Notes under the pieces: model-generated
Database searches by the model: none
Told to the model about the DNA's origin: nothing
The model's input: only the letters and a program-made list of their open reading frames with translations
Position numbers and translations under genes: made by a program
Assembly: GCF_014635905.1 (NCBI RefSeq)
Contig: NZ_BMDS01000006.1
Location: 1-64,000 of the forward strand
Source of the DNA: Limosilactobacillus caviae
Lineage (GTDB): Bacteria > Bacillota > Bacilli > Lactobacillales > Lactobacillaceae
Reading direction: 5' to 3'
DNA length: 64,000 nucleotides
Shown: piece after piece, positions 14,891 through 22,387 of the stretch
Numbering within the stretch: the stretch's first letter is position 1
Layout of the letters: every line of letters begins with the position of its first letter

Positions 14891-15982
14891 TTAGAGGCCC
14901 AAATATTTCTCTTTAATCATTTCTGCTTTCTTGGCATGATCTTCTGGATAAATAAAACTGTAGTCAATGCCGAGTTTTGACAATTCATCTAGAATGGGAC
15001 GCTTATATTGGGCGGGAATAATATACTTTTCTTTTTCATTAGGCTTCTCAGAATTATAAAGACTAAGGATATCGATTGCCGATTGTGCTTGGTGTTCAAC
15101 CTCAGAGTAATTAATGTTTACGGATTGATCATACTCATCGCCGATAAAGGGAACGAAAAGGAAAAGACCTTGCTGATTTTCCATTCGACGACTCATTCGT
15201 TTGACGGTTACAATTTTGGGGACAATTAATTCGAGGGGATTTAATTTGTTTTCAAAGCTTGGAATGTCACGCTTGGCTTCCTCAAATAAACGAAGGAAAG
15301 GCAATGTATGTAAGTCATGTTTGAATTCAGCAAAGTAGTTTGAGGTATTATCATCAAAATAATTAAGATAGTCATTACTCCATAGCCGATGCTGCTGACT
15401 AATATAATTATCATCTAACTGGTAGAAGTTTTTAATTGTCTGGAAAAAGGCACTTTTATCGGCCATCGACTGCCTTGCCAACGAGGACTCAAGCTGCATT
15501 TCGTTGCTAAAGGCGTTTTTCTTGAAATAATTGTGATTAGTTAAGCCACTCTTAAAATCATATTCAGCAATAAGTTCGTGCCATCCTCGTTCATCAAGCA
15601 TTTTAGCTAATTTATCGCGGTTAGGTTGGTCCTTATAAATATATACTTCCCCATTACCCTGACCACCCTTAACTGCAAAAAAGAGGGCGATGAGCGGATT
15701 ACTACTAACATCTAGTAGCCTAGTCGGCAGGTGGTAGTGTTCCATTAATGCCATGCGTTCAAAATTAGTCCGGCATTTTTCAAAAAGCTGTGGATCAGTC
15801 ATTAAAAAATCATTAAACATATTATCCTCATTATCGAGAAGTTTTCGACTGCGGAATACAGAGGGTAAGGTGTTTGAAAAAGCATCATCTTGTCCGCGAA
15901 AATAATAATTTTGTTTCTTATCGTTAATTAATTTTTCGATTTCTTCAATGTAACCAGAGACAGTTTGGATATTATGAATCAC
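14891..15982 (-). CDS. FRG-domain protein
   Basis: The FRG domain is clear: YYFRGQDDAFSNTLPSVFRS near the N-terminus, then MALMEHYHLPTRLLDVSSNP and LIALFFAVKG. The ~360-residue protein has a C-terminal part I cannot classify. I prefer the GTG at 15982 because GAAGGG lies 11 bases before it; the GTG at 15994 touches that site. FRG domains are widespread in bacteria, of unproven activity, and often found in defence or toxin settings. Here the gene stands alone between a detox gene and the MarR unit, at the end of the accessory region. Function remains open. Confidence 0.8.
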   Translation of the reverse strand: MIHNIQTVSGYIEEIEKLINDKKQNYYFRGQDDAFSNTLPSVFRSRKLLDNEDNMFNDFLMTDPQLFEKCRTNFERMALMEHYHLPTRLLDVSSNPLIALFFAVKGGQGNGEVYIYKDQPNRDKLAKMLDERGWHELIAEYDFKSGLTNHNYFKKNAFSNEMQLESSLARQSMADKSAFFQTIKNFYQLDDNYISQQHRLWSNDYLNYFDDNTSNYFAEFKHDLHTLPFLRLFEEAKRDIPSFENKLNPLELIVPKIVTVKRMSRRMENQQGLFLFVPFIGDEYDQSVNINYSEVEHQAQSAIDILSLYNSEKPNEKEKYIIPAQYKRPILDELSKLGIDYSFIYPEDHAKKAEMIKEKYLGL

Positions 15983-16106
15983 TGTATTAGCCACCCTTCG
16001 ATATACCTTTAAGCAAATTCTAAAATAGATAAATTAGAAATACTAGTAAAGCGGAGTATTAATTTTCCACAAAAACACTTTTAAATTAATTTGGTACCGA
16101 AATATA

Positions 16107-16135
16107 TCGACAATAAAATACAAAGGTATTATATT
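16107..16135 (+). promoter_or_regulatory. Promoter of the MarR unit
   Basis: TCGACA (16107-16112), a 17-base spacer and TATATT (16130-16135) form a good sigma-A promoter. Repeats of GGTACCGAA(A/G)TATAT flank it at 16093-16107 and 16145-16159. Confidence 0.65.
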
Positions 16136-16137
16136 AT

Positions 16138-16157
16138 ATACATCGGTACCGAAGTAT
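16138..16157. promoter_or_regulatory. Candidate MarR operator
   Basis: ATACATCGGTACCGAAGTAT is a 20-base palindrome broken only at one symmetric pair of positions. It lies directly after the -10 element, at the expected transcription start. A second copy of the core GGTACCGAA-TATAT overlaps the -35 (16093-16107). The arrangement fits autorepression by the MarR protein encoded at 16348. Confidence 0.65.
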
Positions 16158-16177
16158 ATTGTTAAACGATAAAATTA

Positions 16178-16303
16178 GTGGAGGATAATGATACGCTTAC
16201 AAATCAATTAATCGCTTTAGGAACGATGGTTGTACTTCTTGTTTTTCTAGTATCAGGCAATCCATTAAAGACTGCTGAAGTAAGAAGTAAAGTTCGAAAG
16301 TAA
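16178..16303 (+). CDS. 41-residue membrane peptide in the MarR transcript
   Basis: The frame from GTG at 16178 to TAA at 16301 encodes a short acidic N-terminus, one hydrophobic helix (LIALGTMVVLLVFLVSG) and a basic tail (AEVRSKVRK). The start is uncertain: GGAGG at 16180-16184 overlaps the GTG and better fits an out-of-frame ATG at 16189 that stops after seven codons. It lies downstream of the MarR promoter and operator and 45 bases before the MarR gene. It could be a membrane partner or a decayed leader. Family not recognised. Confidence 0.4.
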   Translation: MEDNDTLTNQLIALGTMVVLLVFLVSGNPLKTAEVRSKVRK

Positions 16304-16347
16304 ATTCTTAATCAAACTAAAATAATATAATTTAAGGAGAGATAATC

Positions 16348-16995
16348 ATGGCAGAGATCAGTGATATGGAATTAATTCAAAAAATGTTAAAGAGTTTATC
16401 AGTATTACGGGGCAATACTTTATGGGGAAGCAACCAAGGCTTTGCACGACAACAAATGGGGAAATTCGGCTTTGGCGGTCGTGAATTTCAACAAGCAGAT
16501 ATGAATAATGATAATATGTTTGGGCGTGGTGGTTTTTCACCGATGAATGGTCCAATGGCGGGGAGACAGTCAATGAATGGCTGGTCAGACATGATGAACC
16601 AGCGCCCAGAATTTGACCGTTCAGCAATGATGAATGGCCGACCTAGTTTTATGAACCGGCAGGGATTAATTCGGGAAAATCTTTTGACAATTATTGCGGA
16701 TGCTTCTGAAGGAATTCGTGCGAAAAAGATTGCTGAAAAGGCGGGAATTAATCAATCATCAGTTTCCGAATCGCTCAGTAAGCTTGAGGATGATGGTTAT
16801 ATTAAGCGGACTGTGGACCCAACTGATAAACGTGCCACTTTAATTTTCTTGACTGATTTAGGAGAAGCCCGAGCTAATGAAATTAAGGATCAGCAGCAAA
16901 AAATGTTTGGTCACCTTTTTGATAATCTAACAGCAAGTGAAAAGGAAGAATTATCGCGGTTGTTAGATAAGATTATTGGTGGTGAAGATAAATAA
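16348..16995 (+). CDS. MarR-family regulator with low-complexity N-terminus
   Basis: The 215-residue protein starts ATG after AAGGAGAG. Residues about 20-100 are an unusual disordered stretch rich in Met, Gly, Asn, Phe and Arg (FGRGGFSPMNGPMAGRQSMN). Residues about 105-205 are a MarR winged helix (IAEKAGINQSSVSESLSKL recognition helix, then RTVDPTDKRATLIFLTDLG wing). Typical MarR proteins are about 140-160 residues, so the N-terminal part is an addition. A palindrome at its promoter suggests autoregulation. The ligand is unknown. Confidence 0.85.
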   Translation: MAEISDMELIQKMLKSLSVLRGNTLWGSNQGFARQQMGKFGFGGREFQQADMNNDNMFGRGGFSPMNGPMAGRQSMNGWSDMMNQRPEFDRSAMMNGRPSFMNRQGLIRENLLTIIADASEGIRAKKIAEKAGINQSSVSESLSKLEDDGYIKRTVDPTDKRATLIFLTDLGEARANEIKDQQQKMFGHLFDNLTASEKEELSRLLDKIIGGEDK

Positions 16996-17013
16996 AGTAA
17001 ACCTAATGATATT

Positions 17014-17057
17014 AAAAAGGCATTAGCAGCAGATAGATACTACTAATGCTTTTTTTA
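17014..17057. terminator. Bidirectional terminator between MarR and SDR genes
   Basis: GCATTAG (17020-17026) pairs with CTAATGC (17043-17049), flanked by A5 on the left and T7 on the right. It serves the + strand MarR gene and may serve the - strand SDR gene, whose stop codon lies within the T run. Confidence 0.8.
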
Positions 17058-17804
17058 CATTGGCTGGCCAGTTGAAATTTCAAATCCTGCCGTTACAGGA
17101 ATTGTTTCGCCAGTAATCGCACTAGCAGCAGGGCTAGTAACAAAATAGATTGCAGCCGCAACCTCTTCTGGTTCAACAATACGGTTTAAGGGACTATTTT
17201 GAGCAAATTTTTGTTTATCCTGGTGAAAAAGCGGAGTGTCAGTCGGTCCTGGAGCAACGACATTTACTCGAATATTATTCTTACCATAATCGATAGCCAT
17301 TGCCCGAGTCATATTAATGATTGCGCCCTTGGCAGCATTATAAGCAACCATTGCCCGATCACCAGCCATACCAGAAACCGAAGAAATATTAACGATACTA
17401 CCATGATTATTCTTAATCATTATCGGAAGAAATGCTTTGCTAACCAAGTAGGTTCCCTTAACATCAACTGCAAAGATTTTGTCCCAATCTTGTTCACTTG
17501 TTTCGTGCAATTCACCATGAATGACGATTCCTGCATTATTAACCAATGCATCTACCGTTTGAAATTTATTAATCGTTGCTTGATAAAGCTTTTTAACATC
17601 AGCTGCCTTACTGATATCAGCTTGCTGAAATGCAACATGATTTTGCGAGTACTTTTCGCTTAATTGCTTAGCAACGTCGTGTCCTTTTTGATGATCACGA
17701 CCAACAAGCATTGTATTCCAACCTTTTTCAAGGAATAATTTTGCGGTTGCAAGGCCAATACCAGATGTTCCACCAGTAATAACCACCGTTTGCATATTAA
17801 TCAC
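17055..17804 (-). CDS. Short-chain dehydrogenase/reductase (SDR)
   Basis: This 249-residue classical SDR has the cofactor motif TGGTSGIGLATA (residues 11-22), NNAG (about 89-92), the catalytic Ser of IVNISSVSG and YNAAK (about 156-160). C-terminal PGPTDTPLF and SAITGETIPVTAGF match FabG-like glucose or 3-oxoacyl reductase relatives. The GRD near residue 37 suggests NADP(H) use. It stands alone, convergent to the MarR gene. Substrate unknown. Confidence 0.87.
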   Translation of the reverse strand: MINMQTVVITGGTSGIGLATAKLFLEKGWNTMLVGRDHQKGHDVAKQLSEKYSQNHVAFQQADISKAADVKKLYQATINKFQTVDALVNNAGIVIHGELHETSEQDWDKIFAVDVKGTYLVSKAFLPIMIKNNHGSIVNISSVSGMAGDRAMVAYNAAKGAIINMTRAMAIDYGKNNIRVNVVAPGPTDTPLFHQDKQKFAQNSPLNRIVEPEEVAAAIYFVTSPAASAITGETIPVTAGFEISTGQPM

Positions 17805-17906
17805 TCTTCTTTCGATATATTGAATTTATTATGCCATCTTTATTTGTCTTTAGCCAATAGTTGATATTTTATTTATAATAAAAATAACATTAGGAGGTAA
17901 GGGCAT

Positions 17907-18140
17907 ATGGATATAACTTCTTTTCAAGAATTAAGAGATTGGCTAGCAGGACGCCATTATACGCTTGAGAAGCTTAAATCGCATCTTATTCTTAAGCATC
18001 AAGGACAAGAATTAGCGATTATTACACCGCCAGACAAGTATCAAGTCAAAAATGTTGAAATGACATTTAATGAATGGGTGGAATTTAATAAATGCATTCG
18101 TAATATTCGTCATTATTTAATAGCACAGGAGAAATCATAA
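17907..18140 (+). CDS. Hypothetical protein, 77 residues
   Basis: ATG at 17907 is preceded by TTAGGAGGTAAGG, a strong ribosome site. The soluble protein starts MDITSFQELRDWLAGRHYTL and has a mixed helix-strand pattern. No motif or family is recognised. A terminator follows at 18150, so it is transcribed alone. Confidence 0.75.
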   Translation: MDITSFQELRDWLAGRHYTLEKLKSHLILKHQGQELAIITPPDKYQVKNVEMTFNEWVEFNKCIRNIRHYLIAQEKS

Positions 18141-18149
18141 TAAATTGGT

Positions 18150-18192
18150 AAGTGAAGTTATTGTTTAAGCTAACTTCGCTTATTTTATTTGT
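18150..18192 (+). terminator. Rho-independent terminator
   Basis: AAGTGAAGTTA/TAACTTCGCTT (18150-18160 with 18171-18181) is an 11-base stem with one C-A mismatch and a ten-base loop, followed by ATTTTATTT. Confidence 0.8.
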
Positions 18193-18274
18193 AATATTTA
18201 AAATTTATTCTTGCATTCGAATCAAACAGTACTGCTATAATATCTTTACCATAAAATGTGTTAAGGAGAAATAA

Positions 18275-19474
18275 ATGAGCACGAATAAGATGAACAGCCA
18301 AAATAGTAGTATTATCCAGAAGCTAAGTTCCCAAACTATTAAACTCCGAGTAGTTCAGCCGCCAATCAATATAAAAAGATTGCTCATTGGGTATATTGAT
18401 AAGTATAAGGGGCAGGCTGGCATTATATGTGTTCGCTCAGCCGAAGAAGGCAATGCATTGGCGACATATTTAAGAGCTCGGCATGTTAATGTAGCAGTGT
18501 CTTGTGCCCCAGATCAAATGAAAGATCAGATATTTATAACCACGAATTTAGCCAATTTTCGTAAATGCCCTGTGAATGTTCGATTTATGATCCATATAAG
18601 TAGTCCGAAAAGTTTAGGCGAGTACTTATTAGACATAAGGAGTGTGAAAAATGATCTGCCTTGTGAGGTTATCCTTTATTTCAAACAGGCTAATACTAAA
18701 AAACAATGGTGGACAATTAATAAGAGAATCGATATTGATAATGAAGAAAAAATTCGGCAATACAACGGTCTTCAGTCAGTAGCACAGTACGCTAATACGT
18801 CGAGATGCTTACGGAAAGAAATCGCAAGGTACTTAGGCGGGGATTGTCACCCTTGCCACCAATGCAGTAATTGTTTATATAAAGGCGAATTAGACGATAT
18901 TACACTGGAGTCACAGACCTTGATTGCATTAGTAAAGCTAACTCATGGACAATATAACAAAATTAGCATTGCTAAGATAGTTACGGGATCTCAAAATCAA
19001 AGGATACTGGAAAATGGAGCTAAAATATACGAGTAATATGGAGCATTACAACATTATTCACAAGAGAAAGTTTTAAATTTAATAGATTATTTAATAGCAA
19101 CTGATTATCTAGAAATAAGGCAAGGAAGGTATCTCTTTATAACAACGGCAGGGTTGGAGGTATTGGAAGATAAGGTAGTAGTTAAAAGAAAAAGGTTCGG
19201 CGATTATCCAATAAGATTTACTTCTTGTGATAAAGAGCTATTTGAGAAACTGCGCTTAAAACGTTTAGAGCTCGCAAAGAAAACTAAAGTCGCTCCATTT
19301 ATTGTTTTCACTAATACGAGTCTCAATGACATGGTACGTGTTCTTCCCCAAACATCGGCGGAATTTTTAACAGTAGAGGGAGTAGGTAAGTACCGTCTTG
19401 AACATTATGGAGATGCGATGATGGCGACAATTAAAGATTACCTAAATGAAAAAAATTTAAAAGCAGTTAGTTAA
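18275..19474 (+). pseudogene. RecQ-like protein without a working helicase core, broken by a stop
   Basis: One continuous frame of 400 codons is interrupted by TAA at 19034-19036; text on both sides is in the same frame (NGAKIYE-stop-YGALQHYSQEKVLN). The product matches the C-terminal two thirds of RecQ: a degraded second helicase lobe (AGIICVRSAEEGNALATYL), the zinc-binding region (RKEIARYLGGDCHPCHQCSNC), the winged-helix RQC domain and an HRDC domain (FIVFTNTSLNDMVRVLPQT). The first lobe with Walker A and DEAH is absent, and motif VI (normally QxxGRxGR) reads DIRSVKND. It cannot be a helicase even if read through. AAGGAG precedes the ATG. Confidence 0.8.
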
Positions 19475-19576
19475 TGGTGAATTTTATTATGAAGTCCTTT
19501 CTTTTTGGAATTGCACTTTTTCATGATAAGGTAATCGTAAAAGTAACTTTGGACAAACATTGAGGAGTGATTACCA

Positions 19577-20227
19577 ATGATCAGAGTCGGAATAATTGGT
19601 GCATCTGGAATGGCCGGTAGTGCAATATATAAATTAGCAACCACAAAACCCGAATTAGATGTAACTGGAATTGTACGGCATGAAAACAAAGCACGAGAAA
19701 TCCTTGGTAATGATGCAAAATTATTAAGCGGTGATATTTTTGCTTTGAATGAGAGTTTGTTGTCGCGGTTTGACGTGATTGTGGACGCGTATGGAACCAG
19801 TCCTGAAAATGCGGATCGTCAAACGCGCTTAGCTGAAAGGTTAGTAAGCATAGCACGGAAAAATAAGATTAGATTAATTTTTATTTTAGGGGCCGGCAGC
19901 CTCAAGACTGGTGCTGATGAGCACTTATTTGTTGAAGACATTGCTAAAATGCCAGGTGCTGAAAAGTGGATTAATACACCACGACAACAGTTAAAAGAGT
20001 TGCAATACTTAGAAACGATTACAGATATTGACTGGGTTGGAATCTCGCCATCAGCAATGTTTGAGGCGGGCCCAGCAACAGGTTATATTGTGGGTAAAGA
20101 TCAACTATTGTTTAATGAACAAAAAGAATCAAAGGTTTCAACGGGAACAGTTGCAGAAGTAGTTGTAGATGAGATTTTAGCTCCTCGTCATCATCGCGAA
20201 CGGATTACTGTTGTTAATGAAGAATAA
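19577..20227 (+). CDS. NAD(P)-binding epimerase/reductase-like protein
   Basis: This 216-residue atypical SDR starts with the dinucleotide-binding motif GIIGASGMAGSAIYKLA and contains GDIFAL, VIVDAYG and the strand RLIFILGAGSLKTG, typical of the NAD(P)H-binding family near YwnB/COG2910. It lacks a classical YxxxK. GAGGAG lies ten bases before the ATG. Role unknown; redox housekeeping is likely. Confidence 0.8.
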   Translation: MIRVGIIGASGMAGSAIYKLATTKPELDVTGIVRHENKAREILGNDAKLLSGDIFALNESLLSRFDVIVDAYGTSPENADRQTRLAERLVSIARKNKIRLIFILGAGSLKTGADEHLFVEDIAKMPGAEKWINTPRQQLKELQYLETITDIDWVGISPSAMFEAGPATGYIVGKDQLLFNEQKESKVSTGTVAEVVVDEILAPRHHRERITVVNEE

Positions 20228-20238
20228 GCAAAAATAAA

Positions 20239-20276
20239 GACTCTCCAAATCAATAATCGATTTAGGGAGCCTTTGT
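20239..20276 (+). terminator. Rho-independent terminator
   Basis: CTCTCCAAATC (20241-20251) pairs with GATTTAGGGAG (20259-20269), with one mismatch and one G-T pair, followed by a T-rich stretch. Confidence 0.6.
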
Positions 20277-20316
20277 TTAGACATTTAGGATAATCGCCAG
20301 GCTATTATTAATTATT

Positions 20317-20550
20317 TTAATCAACTAATTTTCCGATTAATGGCAGCTTTGAAACGGGAGAATACTTCTGGGCTGCTTCTTGGTAAGTGACGTCTGATAA
20401 ATCATGACCAACGACACTACCATGGACTTCAGCACCCTCCCATTCTGGAACTTCTGAGACATCATAAACATTTCCATTGACGCCAATATAACCAGGACGG
20501 CCTTCTCGACCATCATATTTTGCTAATTCACTGTGAGTAAAGGCTCGCAT
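20317..20550 (-). CDS. Cytochrome b5-like heme-binding domain protein
   Basis: I use the ATG at 20550, eight bases after AAGGAG; a GTG nine bases upstream touches that site. The 77-residue product is a single cytochrome-b5-like domain: FTHSELAKYDGREGRPGYIG, VNGNVYDVSEVPEW, then HGSVVGHDLSDV. The canonical HPGG is not conserved, though two histidines remain as candidate ligands. Such stand-alone domains are common in lactobacilli; electron transfer or steroid-like ligand binding are both possible. Confidence 0.78.
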   Translation of the reverse strand: MRAFTHSELAKYDGREGRPGYIGVNGNVYDVSEVPEWEGAEVHGSVVGHDLSDVTYQEAAQKYSPVSKLPLIGKLVD

Positions 20551-20626
20551 AGGTATCACTCCTTAATGGAATCAACATCTTAACATTGCCTTTACTATAA
20601 CATGAAAATTTTGATAAGAAATAAAT

Positions 20627-22054
20627 TTAGGCTTGGTCTGTTGCTAAATTGGCGACGGTAGATTGTTTAGCCGGTACTTTAACGAGCATCCCAGCTACAA
20701 CACAGATGATCGTAACTAAGAATGGGAAGAAAGCCCATGGAATAAAGTTAAGCGGATTAATTTGCAAGGTGCTGGCAATAAATACGCCGGATACACTCCA
20801 AGGAACAATTGCATTAACCGCGGCTCCCGCATCGTTTAGGATTCGGGTTAAGTATGCTCGTTTTAAGCCAAGTTTTTCAAATGCTGGCAAGAATGATTGA
20901 CCGGGAAGAATAATTGCTAAGTAGTGCTCCCCGACCATTAAGTTAACACCCACACAAGTAACAGCGGTGGCCATTGTAAGTCGGCCCGGGGTTTTTACAA
21001 TACCAGCAAGGTGGTCAATAATTGCTTTGATAATATTAAACTTGATTAAAAGACCGCCTAGAGCCAAAGCAAAGATAATAAGGGCAAGTGAAGTTAGCAT
21101 ACTTGCAATTCCACCCTTAGAAAGTAAAGTATCAATTGTCTTATCACCGGTATGAGAGACGTAACCAGTCATGATGGTATTAGTAATGGTTGAGATGCTT
21201 GTACTTGGTGCATGAATCCATCCTAACAAAGCAGCAAACAATGATCCGAGACCAAGAGAGGGAATAGCGGGTACCTGTAAGAATGCAAGAATTATTAAGA
21301 GCAAAACCGGTAAAAGTGCCCACCCGGAAATCCAGAAACCATTTGCAAGACCATTCATCATTTTATGAACCGCACTTAGACTAACATTCTTAGAGTTGAG
21401 TCCGAGGAAGGTGTATAGGATAATACAGATCGCCCATGCAGGAATATCAGTGACTAGAAGTGATTTAATATGTTTGTAAATACTGATTTCACCAACGCTG
21501 GCGGCAAGATTAGTTGTTCCAGAAAGCGGCGAAATATTTGATCCACAAAATGCACCAGAAACAATAACACCAGCAGTAAGACCAGGATTAATTTTTAATG
21601 TTGCGCCAATTCCAATAAAGGCAATTCCCATTGTTGAAACAGTGGTAAATGAACTTCCACATGCAACACCGACAAGGGTACAAACGATAAAGACGGTTGG
21701 TAGAAAGAATTTAACAGAAATAATTTCAAATCCAAAGTACATGATAGTGGGGATGGTTCCTGAAAAAATCCACGTAGCGATGAGAACCCCGATAGAGAGG
21801 AAAATAATTAAAGGATCAACGCCAGCCCGAAGACCGCTTCGCATACCGTCCATTACTGTATCCCACTTAAATCCACGAATCCGACCGTAAACTGCAAGCA
21901 GGACAAAAGAAATGAATAGTGGAGCTTGCGGTTCTTGGTGCTTAAAAATAATCAAGTATCCGAGAATACATAGGATGCCGGCAAGAATAAGTAAACTTTC
22001 GCCGAACCCAAAAGTAGGTTCAGATTGATTTAATGACTTTTTAGTAGCTTTCAT
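20627..22054 (-). CDS. NhaC-family Na+-coupled transporter, likely tyrosine transporter
   Basis: This 475-residue protein has about twelve membrane helices and NhaC-family signatures (GVACGSSFTTVSTMG, SGAFCGSNISPLSGTTNLAAS, NDAGAAVNAIVPWSVSG). AAGGAG precedes the ATG. NhaC members include Na+/H+ antiporters, malate/lactate antiporters and amino-acid carriers. The leader upstream encodes a short peptide with four Tyr codons and an attenuator (22080-22334), which points to tyrosine as the regulated, and probably transported, substrate. The family is seen; the substrate is inferred from regulation only. Confidence 0.85.
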   Translation of the reverse strand: MKATKKSLNQSEPTFGFGESLLILAGILCILGYLIIFKHQEPQAPLFISFVLLAVYGRIRGFKWDTVMDGMRSGLRAGVDPLIIFLSIGVLIATWIFSGTIPTIMYFGFEIISVKFFLPTVFIVCTLVGVACGSSFTTVSTMGIAFIGIGATLKINPGLTAGVIVSGAFCGSNISPLSGTTNLAASVGEISIYKHIKSLLVTDIPAWAICIILYTFLGLNSKNVSLSAVHKMMNGLANGFWISGWALLPVLLLIILAFLQVPAIPSLGLGSLFAALLGWIHAPSTSISTITNTIMTGYVSHTGDKTIDTLLSKGGIASMLTSLALIIFALALGGLLIKFNIIKAIIDHLAGIVKTPGRLTMATAVTCVGVNLMVGEHYLAIILPGQSFLPAFEKLGLKRAYLTRILNDAGAAVNAIVPWSVSGVFIASTLQINPLNFIPWAFFPFLVTIICVVAGMLVKVPAKQSTVANLATDQA

Positions 22055-22079
22055 TATTTGATTCTCCTTAAATTCTAAT

Positions 22080-22125
22080 AAAAAACACTAACTAGATCAG
22101 CGGTGATTGCACAATCCAGTTAGTG
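22080..22125 (-). terminator. Attenuator terminator of the NhaC leader
   Basis: On the - strand CACTAACTGGAT (22125-22114) pairs with ATCTAGTTAGTG (22097-22086), 12 pairs with one G-T, followed by six T (22085-22080). It ends 26 bases before the transporter ATG. Its 5' arm overlaps the antiterminator partner, so the two structures exclude each other. Confidence 0.88.
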
Positions 22126-22187
22126 GGCTTGGTAGTATAAATAATGGAAGAACGCTACCCTTTACTAGATTGTGTACCTAGCAAAGG
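22110..22187 (-). promoter_or_regulatory. Antiterminator and anti-antiterminator helices
   Basis: CACAATCTAGT (RNA of 22174-22164) can pair with ACTGGATTGTG (22120-22110) over 11 positions with one G-T, which blocks the terminator. The same segment also lies in a competing hairpin, CCTTTGCTAG/CTAGTAAAGG (22187-22178 with 22168-22159). This is the layout of a transcription attenuator with three alternative folds. Confidence 0.8.
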
Positions 22188-22188
22188 A

Positions 22189-22297
22189 CTCATTAAAACA
22201 ACCCTGCTTAGGTACGAACACCGTTGTCCGTACCTAAAGTACAGACACTTATGCGCGATAAGCATAGTTGTTATAGTACTTAGCTGTATTTAATGAG
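22189..22297 (-). ncRNA. Structured leader RNA of the NhaC transporter gene
   Basis: The leader folds into a closed multi-helix element. P1 is CTCATTAAA/TTTAATGAG (22297-22289 with 22197-22189). P2 is AAGTAC/GTACTT (22281-22276 with 22242-22237), containing CTTAT/ATAAG (22262-22258 with 22252-22248). P3 is TTAGGTACG/CGTACCTAA (22237-22229 with 22216-22208). The 3' arm of P3 can instead pair with TGCTAGGTAC (22183-22174), linking it to the antiterminator region. It does not match the lysine, SAM, TPP, purine, Mg or T-box consensus that I can recall. Confidence 0.7.
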
Positions 22298-22308
22298 CAG
22301 GTAGTCAT
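22249..22308 (-). CDS. Leader peptide rich in tyrosine codons
   Basis: The ATG at 22308 has AAAGGA nine bases upstream. The 19-residue peptide reads MTTCSLNTAKYYNNYAYRA and stops at 22249-22251. Four of its last nine residues are Tyr (codons at 22278-22276, 22275-22273, 22266-22264, 22260-22258). The codons AAG-TAC form the 5' arm of helix P2 and the first codons overlap P1. A ribosome stalled for lack of charged tRNA-Tyr would therefore alter the leader fold. This is the classical plan of an amino-acid operon leader peptide. Confidence 0.75.
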   Translation of the reverse strand: MTTCSLNTAKYYNNYAYRA

Positions 22309-22340
22309 AATTGTCGTTCCTTTCATTTGATGTTGTGTTT

Positions 22341-22369
22341 ATTAAAACATTCTCATTTTAGTTTGTCAA
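22341..22369 (-). promoter_or_regulatory. Promoter of the NhaC transcript
   Basis: On the - strand TTGACA (22369-22364), a 17-base spacer and TTTAAT (22346-22341) form a strong promoter. The start would be near 22334, about 26 bases before the leader-peptide ATG and 280 bases before the transporter ATG. Confidence 0.8.
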
Positions 22370-22387
22370 TCTCTAATTTAAATAAAA

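Noticed and set aside
22080-22334. Lysine, SAM, TPP, M-box or T-box riboswitch upstream of the NhaC gene
   Set aside because: None of the consensus cores I can recall is present (for example no GGGTGGNACCGCG T-box and no GAGGNGC-AGTA lysine core). The Tyr-rich coding leader explains the layout better.
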